Of a stretch of DNA of 56,093 bases, positions 41,877 through 51,197 are shown one piece after another (position 1 is the stretch's first letter; each line of letters starts with the position of its first letter). The DNA is taken from the NCBI GenBank assembly GCA_945883565.1, contig CAMCXO010000017.1, positions 1-56,093 of the forward strand, given 5' to 3'. The notes under the pieces were generated by a model that did not search any database, had not been told where the DNA came from, and saw nothing but the letters and a program-made list of their open reading frames with translations. A program made the position numbers and the translations under genes. The DNA is from Chryseobacterium gleum (lineage in GTDB: Bacteria; Bacteroidota; Bacteroidia; Flavobacteriales; Schleiferiaceae).

Positions 41877-43115
41877 TTAGTTAGACTCTCCATGACCTTT
41901 AATGTGTAATAAACTTAGTGCATTTGGATCGAAAATTTCTTGAGCGACCTCTTGAAGCTCCTCTGCTTTTAACAAGGCGATGCGTTCTAAAGTCAGAGAA
42001 AGTGGTTCAATTTTCCCAGTGCATAGCCAAGCCTTAGCTGCGCCAATTACTGCGCTACCGGGATTTTCTTGGCCAATGGCAATTTGCCCTTGAAGTTGTT
42101 TTTTGGCTCTGTTAAGTTGTCCCAAACCGAGTTTTTTTACTCTCAAATCGCGTAGTTCCTTGTTGACTAAATCCAGAACCCGTTCATTAAAACTAGGCTC
42201 TGTACTCATGTAAACCCCCCAAATTCCGGTGTCTGTAAATGGATGGTAAAAAGATTCTAAATGGTAAGTAAGTCCAAAACGTTCTCTAATACGAAGATTT
42301 AATCTAGAACTCATACTAGGGCCTCCCAATAAGTTATTCAACACAAGAAAGGGTATGGCTTTGTCATCGCTCATAGGATAAGCCCTATTCCCCAAAATAG
42401 TATGGGATTGTACTTGTGGCGTTGTCATTTGTTTCTGTGAAGCATAATAGGGTTCAAACCCTACTCTTGAGGGTGCATCGCCCTTTGGTTGAATTTGGTT
42501 TACAAGCGGTTCCCAAATTTTAACCACACGTTCAAAGCTTAAGGCAGAACTACTGGCTATAACCGTTGAGGCTGGCAGGTAAAGGCGATTTGTAAAATTA
42601 ATAATCATGTTTCTATTGAATGACCTTAAATGCTCTGGAGTTCCTAAGATATTCTTACCCATACTGTGGCTTGGGAAAAGCAACTCATCAAAAACGTCGA
42701 ATATGAGATCGGAAGGGTTATCCTTGTAAGCATTGATTTCATCGATGATGACATCCACTTCTTTAGCAATCTCTTTTTCTGGAAAGGTGGAGCGAAAGGC
42801 AATGTCGCACAATAAATCAGCGGCTCGTTTATAATCTTTTTTAAGTACAGTGGCATAGAGAGTGGTTTCCTCTTTGGAAGTATAGGCATTTAATTCGCCT
42901 CCCACATCGTCAAGTCGACTAAGTATATGGTAAGTTTTTCTTTTGGAAGTGCCTTTGAACAAGCAATGTTCAACAAAATGGGCCATTCCTTGCTCCTCCT
43001 CGAATTCGTCGCGAGAGCCTGCTTTTATTAATAGTGCCAAGTGAGAAACGGGTCCGCGGCTTTGTTTATAAAGCAAACGAATTCCATTGTCAAAGGTGTG
43101 TTCCTTAAATTCCAT
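41877..43115 (-). CDS. M16 zinc peptidase (processing-protease-like)
   Basis: The 412-residue product carries the inverted zinc motif HFVEH (H46, E49, H50 in GMAHFVEHCLFKG). The downstream acidic ligand lies in EVDVIIDEINAYKD. The inactive C-terminal M16 domain (LLGGPSMSSRLNLRIRERFGLTY) is present. There is no signal peptide, so it is likely cytosolic. It is adjacent to the ABC-F gene in the same direction with a 24-bp gap. Confidence 0.94.
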   Translation of the reverse strand: MEFKEHTFDNGIRLLYKQSRGPVSHLALLIKAGSRDEFEEEQGMAHFVEHCLFKGTSKRKTYHILSRLDDVGGELNAYTSKEETTLYATVLKKDYKRAADLLCDIAFRSTFPEKEIAKEVDVIIDEINAYKDNPSDLIFDVFDELLFPSHSMGKNILGTPEHLRSFNRNMIINFTNRLYLPASTVIASSSALSFERVVKIWEPLVNQIQPKGDAPSRVGFEPYYASQKQMTTPQVQSHTILGNRAYPMSDDKAIPFLVLNNLLGGPSMSSRLNLRIRERFGLTYHLESFYHPFTDTGIWGVYMSTEPSFNERVLDLVNKELRDLRVKKLGLGQLNRAKKQLQGQIAIGQENPGSAVIGAAKAWLCTGKIEPLSLTLERIALLKAEELQEVAQEIFDPNALSLLHIKGHGESN

Positions 43116-43139
43116 GTAGCCTGCGAAGGTAAGCGAGGC

Positions 43140-45086
43140 TTATGCAAATTCCGCTTTGACTTTTTCGAGCTCCGCTTCGCATGATTCCCAATTGCTTATT
43201 AAGGTAGCAATTTTGGCTTTTTGAGCATCATACTTGGCATAAAACCCTTCTTCCGAACTTAATTTTTTAAACGTATCTGAATCGGCTAATTGGGCATCCC
43301 ATGCAGCCAACAGGGCCTCAGCATTTTCCAATTCCACCATGATGTTATCAAGCCTCTTCTCTAGCTGTTTTAAGCTCTTTTCCTTTTCCTTTTTAAGAAG
43401 AGTTGAAGCTTTATCAAGAGGATTTTGCTGCTTTATTTCACGTTTTTCTTCTTTCTTCTTTTCTATTTGTCTAAAATCAGCCGCCTGTTTTTGGTCTAGA
43501 AAGAATTGAATGTCGCCCAAATATGATTTGATTTTGCCATCCCGAAATTCGTATGTTTTAGTACTAAGACCATTTAAGAAATCTCGGTCGTGAGAAACCA
43601 GAATTAAAGTTCCATCAAAATTGAGTAAAGCTTGTTTCAGAACATCTTTGGCTCGCATATCCAAATGGTTTGTCGGTTCATCCATAATTAGGAGGTTGAT
43701 AGGTTGAAGTAATAATTTACATAAAGCCAATCGCCCCTTTTCACCCCCCGAAAGAACTTTGACCTTTTTTTCAACCTGTTCACCGCTAAACATAAATGCC
43801 CCAAGTAAATCTCTTGCTCTAGGTCTCAGTTCTTCAGGCGCAGCGTCCTCAATGGTTTTAAGTAGTGTAATCTCACCATTTAATGCGTCTGCTTGATTTT
43901 GTGCGTAATAGCCAAGTTGAACATTATGGCCTAACTGGATGCTACCTTCAGCTTGTAAAGCACCTGTGATGATTTTGACCAAAGTGGATTTGCCTTGACC
44001 GTTTTGCCCAACAAATGCAATTTTATCATGTCTTTCTACTTCTAAATCAATGCCTTTTAATACTGTTTTTACATCAAAAGATTTAGTAACTTTTTCACAG
44101 AGAACGGCTACTTTACCAGAACGCGGAGCAGGAGGAAAGCGGAATTTCATTTGTTTATTATCAACTTCTTCCACCTCAATCACATCCATTTTATCCAGTT
44201 TTTTAATAAGCGATTGGGCAAAGGATGCTTTTGAAGCCTTATATCTGAAACGCTCAATGAGTTGTTCAGTTTGTTTGATTTCCTTTTCTTGATTTTTTCT
44301 TGCGGCCATTTGAAGTGTACGTTGCTCCTGTCTGAGGGCGACATATTTACTGTAAGAAACAGGGAAATCGTAAGCCCTACCAAGCGAAAGCTCTATAGTG
44401 CGATTTGTAACCTGATCCAAAAAAGCTCTATCGTGACTTACCAGTACAATTCCACCCGGATAATCTTTTAGAAAATTTTCTAACCACAATATAGATTCAA
44501 TGTCCAAATGGTTGGTTGGTTCGTCTAATAGAAGTAAATCATGTTTTTGTAAAAGCAATTTAGCCAATTCAATTCGCATTCTCCATCCTCCAGAAAAAGT
44601 AGAAGTATGCGCCTCAAAATCTGTACTTTTAAAACCAAGGCCCAGCATAATGCGTTCAATATCTGCACGAAAAGTGTAGCCACCTACTATGCCATATCTG
44701 TCGTTTGCATCGTTTAATTTTTGGATAAGTTCCATATAGACATCACTTTCATAATCGGTGCGTGTTGTCAACTCCAAATTAATTCGGTCTATGGTTTCCT
44801 CAAGATAAACAATCTCAGGAATACTTCTTTCCATTTCTTCTCGAAGAATGTACTTATCTTCTAGATCAAGTTCTTGTGGCAAATACCCAATAGTGCAATC
44901 ACCTGAAACTGCTACTTCACCTACATCAGGTTTTTGCTTACCTGCTAAAATTTTAAGCAAAGTAGATTTACCCGCACCATTTCGTCCTGTTAGACCTATA
45001 CGGTCTTGACGGGTAATTAAAAACCCAATTTCGTCGAAAAGGGTTTTATCGGTAAATTCAACCGTAATTTTATTTAGTGATACCAT
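43140..45086 (-). CDS. ABC-F family ribosome-associated ATPase
   Basis: The start is ATG 45086 (MVSLNKITVEF); the longer upstream frame runs through the promoter. The 648 residues hold two ABC domains: Walker A GRNGAGKST and GQNGQGKST, signatures FSGGWRMR and LSGGEKGR, Walker B LLLLDEPTNHLD and LLIMDEPTNHLD. The interdomain linker is highly charged. A C-terminal coiled-coil segment (KKEKEKSLKQLEKRLDNIM) follows. There are no TMs. It belongs to the Uup/YdiF-like ABC-F translation factors acting at the ribosomal E site. Antibiotic resistance is possible but not indicated. Confidence 0.95.
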   Translation of the reverse strand: MVSLNKITVEFTDKTLFDEIGFLITRQDRIGLTGRNGAGKSTLLKILAGKQKPDVGEVAVSGDCTIGYLPQELDLEDKYILREEMERSIPEIVYLEETIDRINLELTTRTDYESDVYMELIQKLNDANDRYGIVGGYTFRADIERIMLGLGFKSTDFEAHTSTFSGGWRMRIELAKLLLQKHDLLLLDEPTNHLDIESILWLENFLKDYPGGIVLVSHDRAFLDQVTNRTIELSLGRAYDFPVSYSKYVALRQEQRTLQMAARKNQEKEIKQTEQLIERFRYKASKASFAQSLIKKLDKMDVIEVEEVDNKQMKFRFPPAPRSGKVAVLCEKVTKSFDVKTVLKGIDLEVERHDKIAFVGQNGQGKSTLVKIITGALQAEGSIQLGHNVQLGYYAQNQADALNGEITLLKTIEDAAPEELRPRARDLLGAFMFSGEQVEKKVKVLSGGEKGRLALCKLLLQPINLLIMDEPTNHLDMRAKDVLKQALLNFDGTLILVSHDRDFLNGLSTKTYEFRDGKIKSYLGDIQFFLDQKQAADFRQIEKKKEEKREIKQQNPLDKASTLLKKEKEKSLKQLEKRLDNIMVELENAEALLAAWDAQLADSDTFKKLSSEEGFYAKYDAQKAKIATLISNWESCEAELEKVKAEFA

Positions 45087-45091
45087 CGTGA

Positions 45092-45099
45092 CAAAGGTA
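45092..45099 (-). promoter_or_regulatory. -7 box of the ABC-F gene, very close to its start
   Basis: Minus-strand TACCTTTG is an exact TAnnTTTG match ending 5 bp before ATG 45086. Transcription would start at or just before the ATG, suggesting a leaderless or near-leaderless mRNA. Confidence 0.5.
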
Positions 45100-45134
45100 A
45101 CACCGGGGTTTGGGGTGAAATGTATCTTCGCTAC

Positions 45135-45557
45135 ATGTTTAAAAAAGGTAATGTTGTAAAAAGCATAGTTGGTATGAAATGCCCACGCTGTCAAGAGGGT
45201 AATTTATATGTAACGCGTTCAGCTTATTCCTTTAAAAATTGGTCAAAAATGCACGAACGCTGTTTGGTTTGCGAACAAAAATTTGAACTAGAACCTTCCT
45301 TTTATTATGGCAGCATGTACGTTAGTTATGCATTTACCGTTGCACTTTTTATAGCGATTTGGATAATAGGTTCTGTATTTATGAATTTGAACATAATTAG
45401 TGTTGTGGCAATTTTGGCAGTTGTTTCTTTAATTCTAGCGCCCTATATTTTTCGTTTAAGTCGCTCTACTTGGATTCATTTATTTGTCAAATTCGCTCCA
45501 AATTATTTACTCAAAAAGCGGTCTACCGAACAAGAATCGGGCAAAGGAGAGTTGTAG
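45135..45557 (+). CDS. DUF983 membrane protein with zinc-ribbon head
   Basis: ATG 45135 gives 140 residues; ATG 45120 is a possible alternative. Cysteine pairs CPRC and CLVC form a zinc-ribbon-like head (residues ~14-50), with FxLEPSFYYGSMYVSYA between the head and TM1. Two TM segments follow (FTVALFIAIWIIGSVFM; IISVVAILAVVSLILAPYIF). This is the DUF983 family, common in Bacteroidota and alphaproteobacteria (often near cytochrome oxidase), function unknown. Its last 55 bp overlap the converging FAD oxidoreductase gene. Confidence 0.88.
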   Translation: MFKKGNVVKSIVGMKCPRCQEGNLYVTRSAYSFKNWSKMHERCLVCEQKFELEPSFYYGSMYVSYAFTVALFIAIWIIGSVFMNLNIISVVAILAVVSLILAPYIFRLSRSTWIHLFVKFAPNYLLKKRSTEQESGKGEL

Positions 45558-46510
45558 AAAATGTAGTCTAGTAGTTCTTCAGCTAATAATGGAGCCATTA
45601 GAGAAGCGCGGCTTCCCATGCCGTTGAATATATAGGCGTTATCAAGGTTGTATGCTTTTCCTAGTAATGGCCGTCGGTCCATGGTGGTTGGCCTTACTGC
45701 TGCTTCATGGTTGATCACTTCAATAGGTCCTTTCCATAGCTTTTGAAGTTCTGAAAGAAGCCAAAGACGGCCTTCAACACTCGGATTATCTGTTAATTCT
45801 TCCCATGAGTAGCTGGCTCCTATTTTATAAAGGTCTGATCCCAACGGTATAATAAAGATACCACCGTGTAAAATAACACGCTGGAAGGGGTAATTTTCAA
45901 GCTTTACAACAATTACTTCGCCCTTAACAGGAACAAAAGCTATAGACGGAATTCCGTAAATTTCTAAGTTCGCTTTCCATCCTTGGCACAACACAATGGG
46001 AAAAGTCGTCGTTGATTTTTCCCCGTTGTATGTTTTTTGCCTAAATATGTGGTTTTGTTTAAAGAATATTTCGCTTAATTCTAGAAATCTGCTTGTACTT
46101 AACCATGATGTGCCTTGCAATTCGCCTGTTTCGTAATTCAAATTATTATGTTGATGTATTTCGCCTAATAAGTTTTGAAAATATGGCAAAGAAGATTTCA
46201 CCTGCCATTGATTTACTTGTCCTGGACCATCAAGTTTTTGCCAAATATTGACTTTATTAAGAAAAGTGTGACTGAGTAATTCTTCAATTTTTGAGTAAAA
46301 GTGATGGTTAGTTTGAAGAAATTCATGTCCTCGCCATACAGGGCTAAGTCTTTTGAGAACAACAGGATTTATAAGCCCAGAGGCCACTTTTGAAGCCGAT
46401 GCTTCACCATCTTGCCAAATTTCAATGGAATATTTTCTGAAATGTGCTTGCCATGCCAGAATGCAACCACTTAGACCAAAGCCAACTATTTTAATTGATT
46501 GTTTTTTCAT
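45503..46510 (-). CDS. FAD-dependent oxidoreductase (DAO-like) downstream of gldN
   Basis: The 335-residue product begins with a dinucleotide-binding fold, IKIVGFGLSGCILAW (G10-x-G12-x-x-G15), so this start is correct. The DAO-like end AAVRPTTMDRRPLLG ... YIFNGMGSRASLMAPLLAEEL is visible. The substrate is unknown. This gene is often found next to gldN in flavobacteria. Its ATG lies directly behind the U-tract of the terminator at 46511-46537, leaving no room for a normal ribosome-binding site outside that hairpin. Confidence 0.9.
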   Translation of the reverse strand: MKKQSIKIVGFGLSGCILAWQAHFRKYSIEIWQDGEASASKVASGLINPVVLKRLSPVWRGHEFLQTNHHFYSKIEELLSHTFLNKVNIWQKLDGPGQVNQWQVKSSLPYFQNLLGEIHQHNNLNYETGELQGTSWLSTSRFLELSEIFFKQNHIFRQKTYNGEKSTTTFPIVLCQGWKANLEIYGIPSIAFVPVKGEVIVVKLENYPFQRVILHGGIFIIPLGSDLYKIGASYSWEELTDNPSVEGRLWLLSELQKLWKGPIEVINHEAAVRPTTMDRRPLLGKAYNLDNAYIFNGMGSRASLMAPLLAEELLDYIFYNSPLPDSCSVDRFLSK

Positions 46511-46537
46511 AAAAAAGGCCGCATCTGCGGCCTTTTT
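46511..46537 (-). terminator. terminator behind gldN, abutting the next start codon
   Basis: GGCCGCAGATGCGGCC with A- and T-runs on both sides. On the minus strand the T-run leads straight into ATG 46510. Confidence 0.8.
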
Positions 46538-46552
46538 ATATTCAAATGACTA

Positions 46553-47413
46553 CTAGAATTCCCACATATCATGTTCCTTATTGCGAAGATCTTCACGAAT
46601 ACGTTGAGCCTCCAATAATTGCTGAAGGGCGTCATTTCTTTTATAATCTTGAATCATTCTGTCATATACATTTTCTTCTTTATATATCACAGAATTGAAA
46701 ATGCGTAAATGGAAGATTTGATCGTAAGTTAAACGTTGATCGTTGTTGTTTCTGTTAAAAGCGGTATGGGTATTCATAGCAAAACGAGCATCAGGGAACC
46801 AAACCCAAAACAATGGATATGAATTGGATTTATTCTTAGGGTCTTGAACTACAGGGGCAATGCCAATAATTCGATTCTTCATTTCACCTCTTTGTTTATC
46901 AAAATACCAATCCGATTTTACTTGATATGCCAAAACATTGTTTGAGCGAACTCGTATGGTATCAAGGAAATAAGTAGAGGGATCACTAGATCTTACAGGA
47001 ATATCAGGATCAACGGGAATAGTATCAAAGCTACTAACCAGCTGTTCAAGTCCTTCTGGGGTAAGTGGCAGTGTAAAACGGTCGTCTTTGAAAACTTCTG
47101 TAATTGTGCCTTCACTGACAATACCATCAACAAGAACATCAAACAATGATTTCCGATCTACCGTTGCTTTTAATGGATAGTAAAGATTATGGTTTATTTT
47201 TTCTCGAAGATCTATACGTTCCCAATGGCGAGTAGACCATAAAAGGTCAGCTTGGCGCAAATATGCATAAGGAACCACTCTGTTATTGTGGTGAAATTTT
47301 TCGTCCTCTCGAATTATGCCGTCATCTTCCGGTGCGAGTACCTGAGCAAATAGTGTATTCGTGTTTAAATGCGAAATGAAGAGCGCCAAAAAAACTAAGA
47401 TCAACTTACGCAT
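46553..47413 (-). CDS. gldN: gliding/type IX secretion protein GldN
   Basis: The 286-residue periplasmic protein has a signal peptide ending TLFAQ. It shows the family pattern: NNRVVPYAYLRQADLLWSTR, the WERIDLREKINHNLYYPL region and GIAPVVQDPKNKSN. GldN binds the GldK rings and is required for secretion through T9SS. It is the last gene of porP-gldKLMN, 16 bp after gldM, and is followed by a terminator. Confidence 0.95.
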   Translation of the reverse strand: MRKLILVFLALFISHLNTNTLFAQVLAPEDDGIIREDEKFHHNNRVVPYAYLRQADLLWSTRHWERIDLREKINHNLYYPLKATVDRKSLFDVLVDGIVSEGTITEVFKDDRFTLPLTPEGLEQLVSSFDTIPVDPDIPVRSSDPSTYFLDTIRVRSNNVLAYQVKSDWYFDKQRGEMKNRIIGIAPVVQDPKNKSNSYPLFWVWFPDARFAMNTHTAFNRNNNDQRLTYDQIFHLRIFNSVIYKEENVYDRMIQDYKRNDALQQLLEAQRIREDLRNKEHDMWEF

Positions 47414-47429
47414 AGGGAATAATCCTTAT

Positions 47430-48959
47430 TTAGTTATTTACGTCAAGAGAAAAACCACTAGCATCAACCCTTAAACCTTTAGGTCCAGTGGCTTTAATAT
47501 TTCTAAAAACGATTGTTGCACCGTTTTTAGTGCGGTCTATAAGGCCCTTTACTTCGTTATTGAGTTTATTGCCTTGGATTTTCGAAGGGGGGAAACCCGG
47601 TACAACTACCTCGAAAGAAGCAACAGACAATTCAAGTTCATAAGGAAAATCAGGAAGACGAGCTTCTAAAACGCCATTCTTAATAAATCCTGCTGAACGC
47701 AATACCTCCTTTTGCCCTTGCATACTGCCTTCTGCCGGTGGAACGGACTTGATGCGAAACATTTTCTTACCCATCGGCCTTGAAGCGCCCTCTTCGCCTT
47801 CTACAGCTACCGAGATTTCAACTTCGCGCCCTTGAACATTGGTCACATCAGCAATGTATTGACCAGGTCCAGTTTGACGAATACCAGGACCACTAACTTT
47901 AACTTTGGCTGGGTCGTAACCTGGAACGCCTATTTCAATAGGATTATCCAAGTTGCGGTACAATACGTTCATCTTGCTGGGAGATATTACTGCCGAGGGT
48001 GGAGCGACGTTATATGATCCATCTACGTCATAATTTTTCACCTCTCCATTTTGTTTGATGGAGATTTTACCTGCCCATTTTCTTTCTCCAACTCCATCGG
48101 CAGGCAGAATTACTTTACCACGCCCATTGCTAATGAATTCAGCATCTAATTTTCTATCACCGATGAAAATCTCCGGATCTTGTGTAGCGTCATAAGCAGC
48201 TAGAAATACTTCTGCCTCATATTTATCGCCTTGGGTAACAAAAGTGGATTTAGGTACTACAACTGGTACTACATCGGTAAATTTTAAATCTGATTTGCCA
48301 ATATTCTGTTGTAAATAAGAAATAACCTCTGATTCAGCATTTACAACCTTAGCTTGATAGTCTGTTAAAAATGCCATTACTGCAATCATTGGATAATGCT
48401 CAAACGTGGCGTGATCCCATTCCAATGTTTTGTTATCGTGTTTAACAGGATCAGTGTTGAAAGAGGAGAGAATGCTTGATTTCAACATTTCATTGTCTTT
48501 GGCGTAATCAGTAAGCTTAGATCGGAAGGCTTCAATTTTTTGTTGCAGCTCTTTGCCTTTTCCTTCATTAAGCATATAAGTAGCCACTTTTTCGCGATTG
48601 TCCAAGCCTTTAGGAATTGAATCCTCTTCTTTAAGAATCATTCCTCCGGTACGTACAATTATTTCTTTTTTTATACTCTCAATGTACGACACCATCTCAG
48701 TTGACAAGTCTTTAACTTGAAAGGCCTTATTTTTCCATTCTTCTACTTTCGTTGGGTTTTCTTTTGCAGCATCTACGAATTGTTTGTAAATGTCATCATT
48801 TTTCTTGGTTACGGTTGAAGCTGTTTGCCCCAAGCCCTTTTCAAGTTTCACCAATGAGTCTAAGATGTCTTTTGATATGTTCAAAGCGAGAAGCGCAGTG
48901 AGCACCAAGTACATCATATTAATCATTTTCTGACGTGGCGTCAGTTTACCTCCAGCCAT
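47430..48959 (-). CDS. gldM: gliding/T9SS motor protein GldM
   Basis: The 509-residue product has a single N-terminal TM (MINMMYLVLTALLALNIS) preceded by the conserved MAGGKLTPRQK. A long periplasmic part of alpha-helical and beta-sandwich domains follows (e.g. AEVFLAAYDATQDPEIFIG; PPSAVISPSKMNVLYRNLDN). GldM pairs with GldL to form the proton-driven rotary motor of T9SS. The length matches the family (~510). It sits between gldL and gldN. Confidence 0.97.
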   Translation of the reverse strand: MAGGKLTPRQKMINMMYLVLTALLALNISKDILDSLVKLEKGLGQTASTVTKKNDDIYKQFVDAAKENPTKVEEWKNKAFQVKDLSTEMVSYIESIKKEIIVRTGGMILKEEDSIPKGLDNREKVATYMLNEGKGKELQQKIEAFRSKLTDYAKDNEMLKSSILSSFNTDPVKHDNKTLEWDHATFEHYPMIAVMAFLTDYQAKVVNAESEVISYLQQNIGKSDLKFTDVVPVVVPKSTFVTQGDKYEAEVFLAAYDATQDPEIFIGDRKLDAEFISNGRGKVILPADGVGERKWAGKISIKQNGEVKNYDVDGSYNVAPPSAVISPSKMNVLYRNLDNPIEIGVPGYDPAKVKVSGPGIRQTGPGQYIADVTNVQGREVEISVAVEGEEGASRPMGKKMFRIKSVPPAEGSMQGQKEVLRSAGFIKNGVLEARLPDFPYELELSVASFEVVVPGFPPSKIQGNKLNNEVKGLIDRTKNGATIVFRNIKATGPKGLRVDASGFSLDVNN

Positions 48960-49002
48960 TTTTTAATTGTTTGAGCAAATTAATTATACAATTAACCAAA
49001 GA

Positions 49003-49680
49003 TTAGTTGCGATTTCCGCCCATAGCCGAAAGCATACCACCATATACATTGTTGAGCTGATGCATATTGCTTATTAATTGACTAACTTCACCATTTAGTT
49101 TGTCGCTTTCGCTAATGCTAGAATTCAGTTTGTCCATTAGATTATTCTGAATTTCCACATGTGTTGCTGAGGATTCTAATTGAACAGCATACAAGGCATT
49201 TAGCGACTCCATGTTTTTCGCGGCTAGTGATAACTGACTACTGTATGTTGAAGTTGCTACACTAGCATCCGCGGTTTGATTTAAAAGCTGTGCTGTGTCG
49301 CCGAATTTACGAAGTCCTTCACCTAGGCTTTCAATTAAATCTTTGTCTATTTTAGCTTCTTCCAGCATGCCATCTAACTCCTTAGTAACTGAAAGACTGG
49401 AATTCCCTTTGCCTCCCCTTTCAATCGCAGGCATTTCATCTTCCATACCTGCCAGTTCAGGATAAACTAAAGTCCAATCGTATTCAGCATGTGGTTTTTC
49501 AAAAGCTGAGAAAGCAAAAATGACTGCTTCAGTAGTAAGACCCACAACAAGCATAAAATCCGCTCCATCTAAGTGAAGAATTTTAAACATTGCACCTAAA
49601 ATAACTACTGCAGCACCCAAACCATAGAGTTTTGCCATGAAGTTTTTAAACCTTTTGCCGTTTACGTCAATTAGCGCCAT
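49003..49680 (-). CDS. gldL: gliding/T9SS motor protein GldL
   Basis: The 225-residue product has two closely spaced TM segments near the N-terminus (AKLYGLGAAVVILGAMFKIL and DFMLVVGLTTEAVIFAFSAF). Conserved acidic residues lie within TM2 and the following FEKPHAEYDW. A helical cytoplasmic tail follows (SLAAKNMESLNALYAVQLES). It is the inner-membrane motor partner of GldM. It lies 43 bp from gldM and 40 bp from gldK in the operon. Confidence 0.97.
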   Translation of the reverse strand: MALIDVNGKRFKNFMAKLYGLGAAVVILGAMFKILHLDGADFMLVVGLTTEAVIFAFSAFEKPHAEYDWTLVYPELAGMEDEMPAIERGGKGNSSLSVTKELDGMLEEAKIDKDLIESLGEGLRKFGDTAQLLNQTADASVATSTYSSQLSLAAKNMESLNALYAVQLESSATHVEIQNNLMDKLNSSISESDKLNGEVSQLISNMHQLNNVYGGMLSAMGGNRN

Positions 49681-49720
49681 TTTTGTGAGAAGTGTTTAAG
49701 GGTTTGTTGTTTGGTTTTAC

Positions 49721-51148
49721 TTAAAAATCCTTGGCGTCGCGACCTAGGAAGTCTTGTATGGTTCTAAAGCCCACATAACTTTTTCCAGTATCCTGATATT
49801 CATAGTCACGGTTGCTTACTTGCATAAAAGAAGCCACATCTTTCCATGAGCCCCCACGAATCACCTTTCTCTTCAGAGTAACATCGTCGCTTTCGCTGGC
49901 ATTATATTGGAAATCTGGTGATATGTCACTTACGTAATAATAGCTGGCAGCTTCAAAAGCTGTACTTGTCCATTCAGAAACGTTACCAGCCATACAGTAA
50001 AGATTAAATCCGTTAGGACTATAGGCTGTGGCTTTCACAGGGTAAAAGCCACCGTCCGCTACTAGATTTCCTCTTAATGGTTTGAAATTTGCTAAATAGC
50101 AACCAGAACTATTTGTGGCATAAGGACCTCCCCAAGGATAAGTCACCAAATTTTGGCCACCACGCGCGGCATATTCCCATTCTGCTTCTGTTGGTAACCT
50201 AAATTCATGTTCTGTTAGCTCTTCTTCTCTTTGAAGATAGTCTCTACGGTATTTAGTTCTCCAGTTACAAAATGCCCTAGCTTGATTCCAGTTAACACCT
50301 ACTACAGGGTATTCGTCATATGCCGGGTGCCAAAAATACTTGTCATGTTGCGGCTCATTAAATGAATAGGTGAAATCGTGAATCCAAGCCAAAGTGTCTG
50401 GATATACGTTTATAATTTCCTTTTCAATAAAGGAACTTCTATCTGATATTTCTTGACTATCTTTTATATAATCACGGTAATTAAATTCTTTACCATCGCC
50501 ATCTGAATCACCGTAATCATATGATACTCGGTTTTGTTTGCGGGCTGCTTTTTGTTTGTTGAACCAATAGTAAACATAATTTAATTGACGGGCGTCTACC
50601 ATCTTGCCTCCCATGAAGCGTTCTTCTGGCGAGATATAAATGGATTCTATGACTTCAGTGTATTCAGCGCTTGGGTATTTATCTGTTTCCCAAACAAGCT
50701 CACCCTCCCAATTTAAATGTCGCTGAAGGCTGTCTGGGTAATTAGCTGCAATGTATTCCTGATAGAAAGTGGGTTCGGCGATGTCAGAATAGTCAATGTA
50801 TTCATACCCCTCAATATTTCCATCTTCTGCCATTCTGAAACGCACTATTGAATCACGTACCCAATTAACAAATTGTCGGTATTCATTATTAGTAATTTCG
50901 GTTTGATCCATATAAAATGCTCTAACCGAAACTGTTTTAGTTGGTGCAGTTAATGCATATGGAACGTCTTGGTCGGCACTTCCCATATTATATGAACCCT
51001 GCGGTATGAAAACCATTCCAAATGGTTCAGTTGGGAACCATTCGCGACGGTTGCTCACTCCCACAAGTTCGCCATGGTCGTTGCTGCTGCATGAGTCAAG
51101 CAGCAATAGGCCTAAAAGGGCAAGGATAAGTTGGTTTATTCTCTTCAT
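49721..51148 (-). CDS. gldK: gliding/T9SS ring lipoprotein GldK
   Basis: The 475-residue lipoprotein has lipobox LLLDSC with Cys20. An FGE-sulfatase-like domain follows: GMVFIPQGSYNMGSADQDVP, YMDQTEITNNEYRQF, FRLPTEAEWEYAARGG, VIRGGSWKDVASFM, SYVGFRTIQ. GldK (PorK) forms the periplasmic ring under the outer membrane with GldN. Compared with the PEGA-FGE protein at 10609, it has no PEGA part. Confidence 0.97.
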   Translation of the reverse strand: MKRINQLILALLGLLLLDSCSSNDHGELVGVSNRREWFPTEPFGMVFIPQGSYNMGSADQDVPYALTAPTKTVSVRAFYMDQTEITNNEYRQFVNWVRDSIVRFRMAEDGNIEGYEYIDYSDIAEPTFYQEYIAANYPDSLQRHLNWEGELVWETDKYPSAEYTEVIESIYISPEERFMGGKMVDARQLNYVYYWFNKQKAARKQNRVSYDYGDSDGDGKEFNYRDYIKDSQEISDRSSFIEKEIINVYPDTLAWIHDFTYSFNEPQHDKYFWHPAYDEYPVVGVNWNQARAFCNWRTKYRRDYLQREEELTEHEFRLPTEAEWEYAARGGQNLVTYPWGGPYATNSSGCYLANFKPLRGNLVADGGFYPVKATAYSPNGFNLYCMAGNVSEWTSTAFEAASYYYVSDISPDFQYNASESDDVTLKRKVIRGGSWKDVASFMQVSNRDYEYQDTGKSYVGFRTIQDFLGRDAKDF

Positions 51149-51197
51149 ATATATCCTGTGGTGGCTAAACTAGCTTTTTTAAAATGAGACCGCAATG

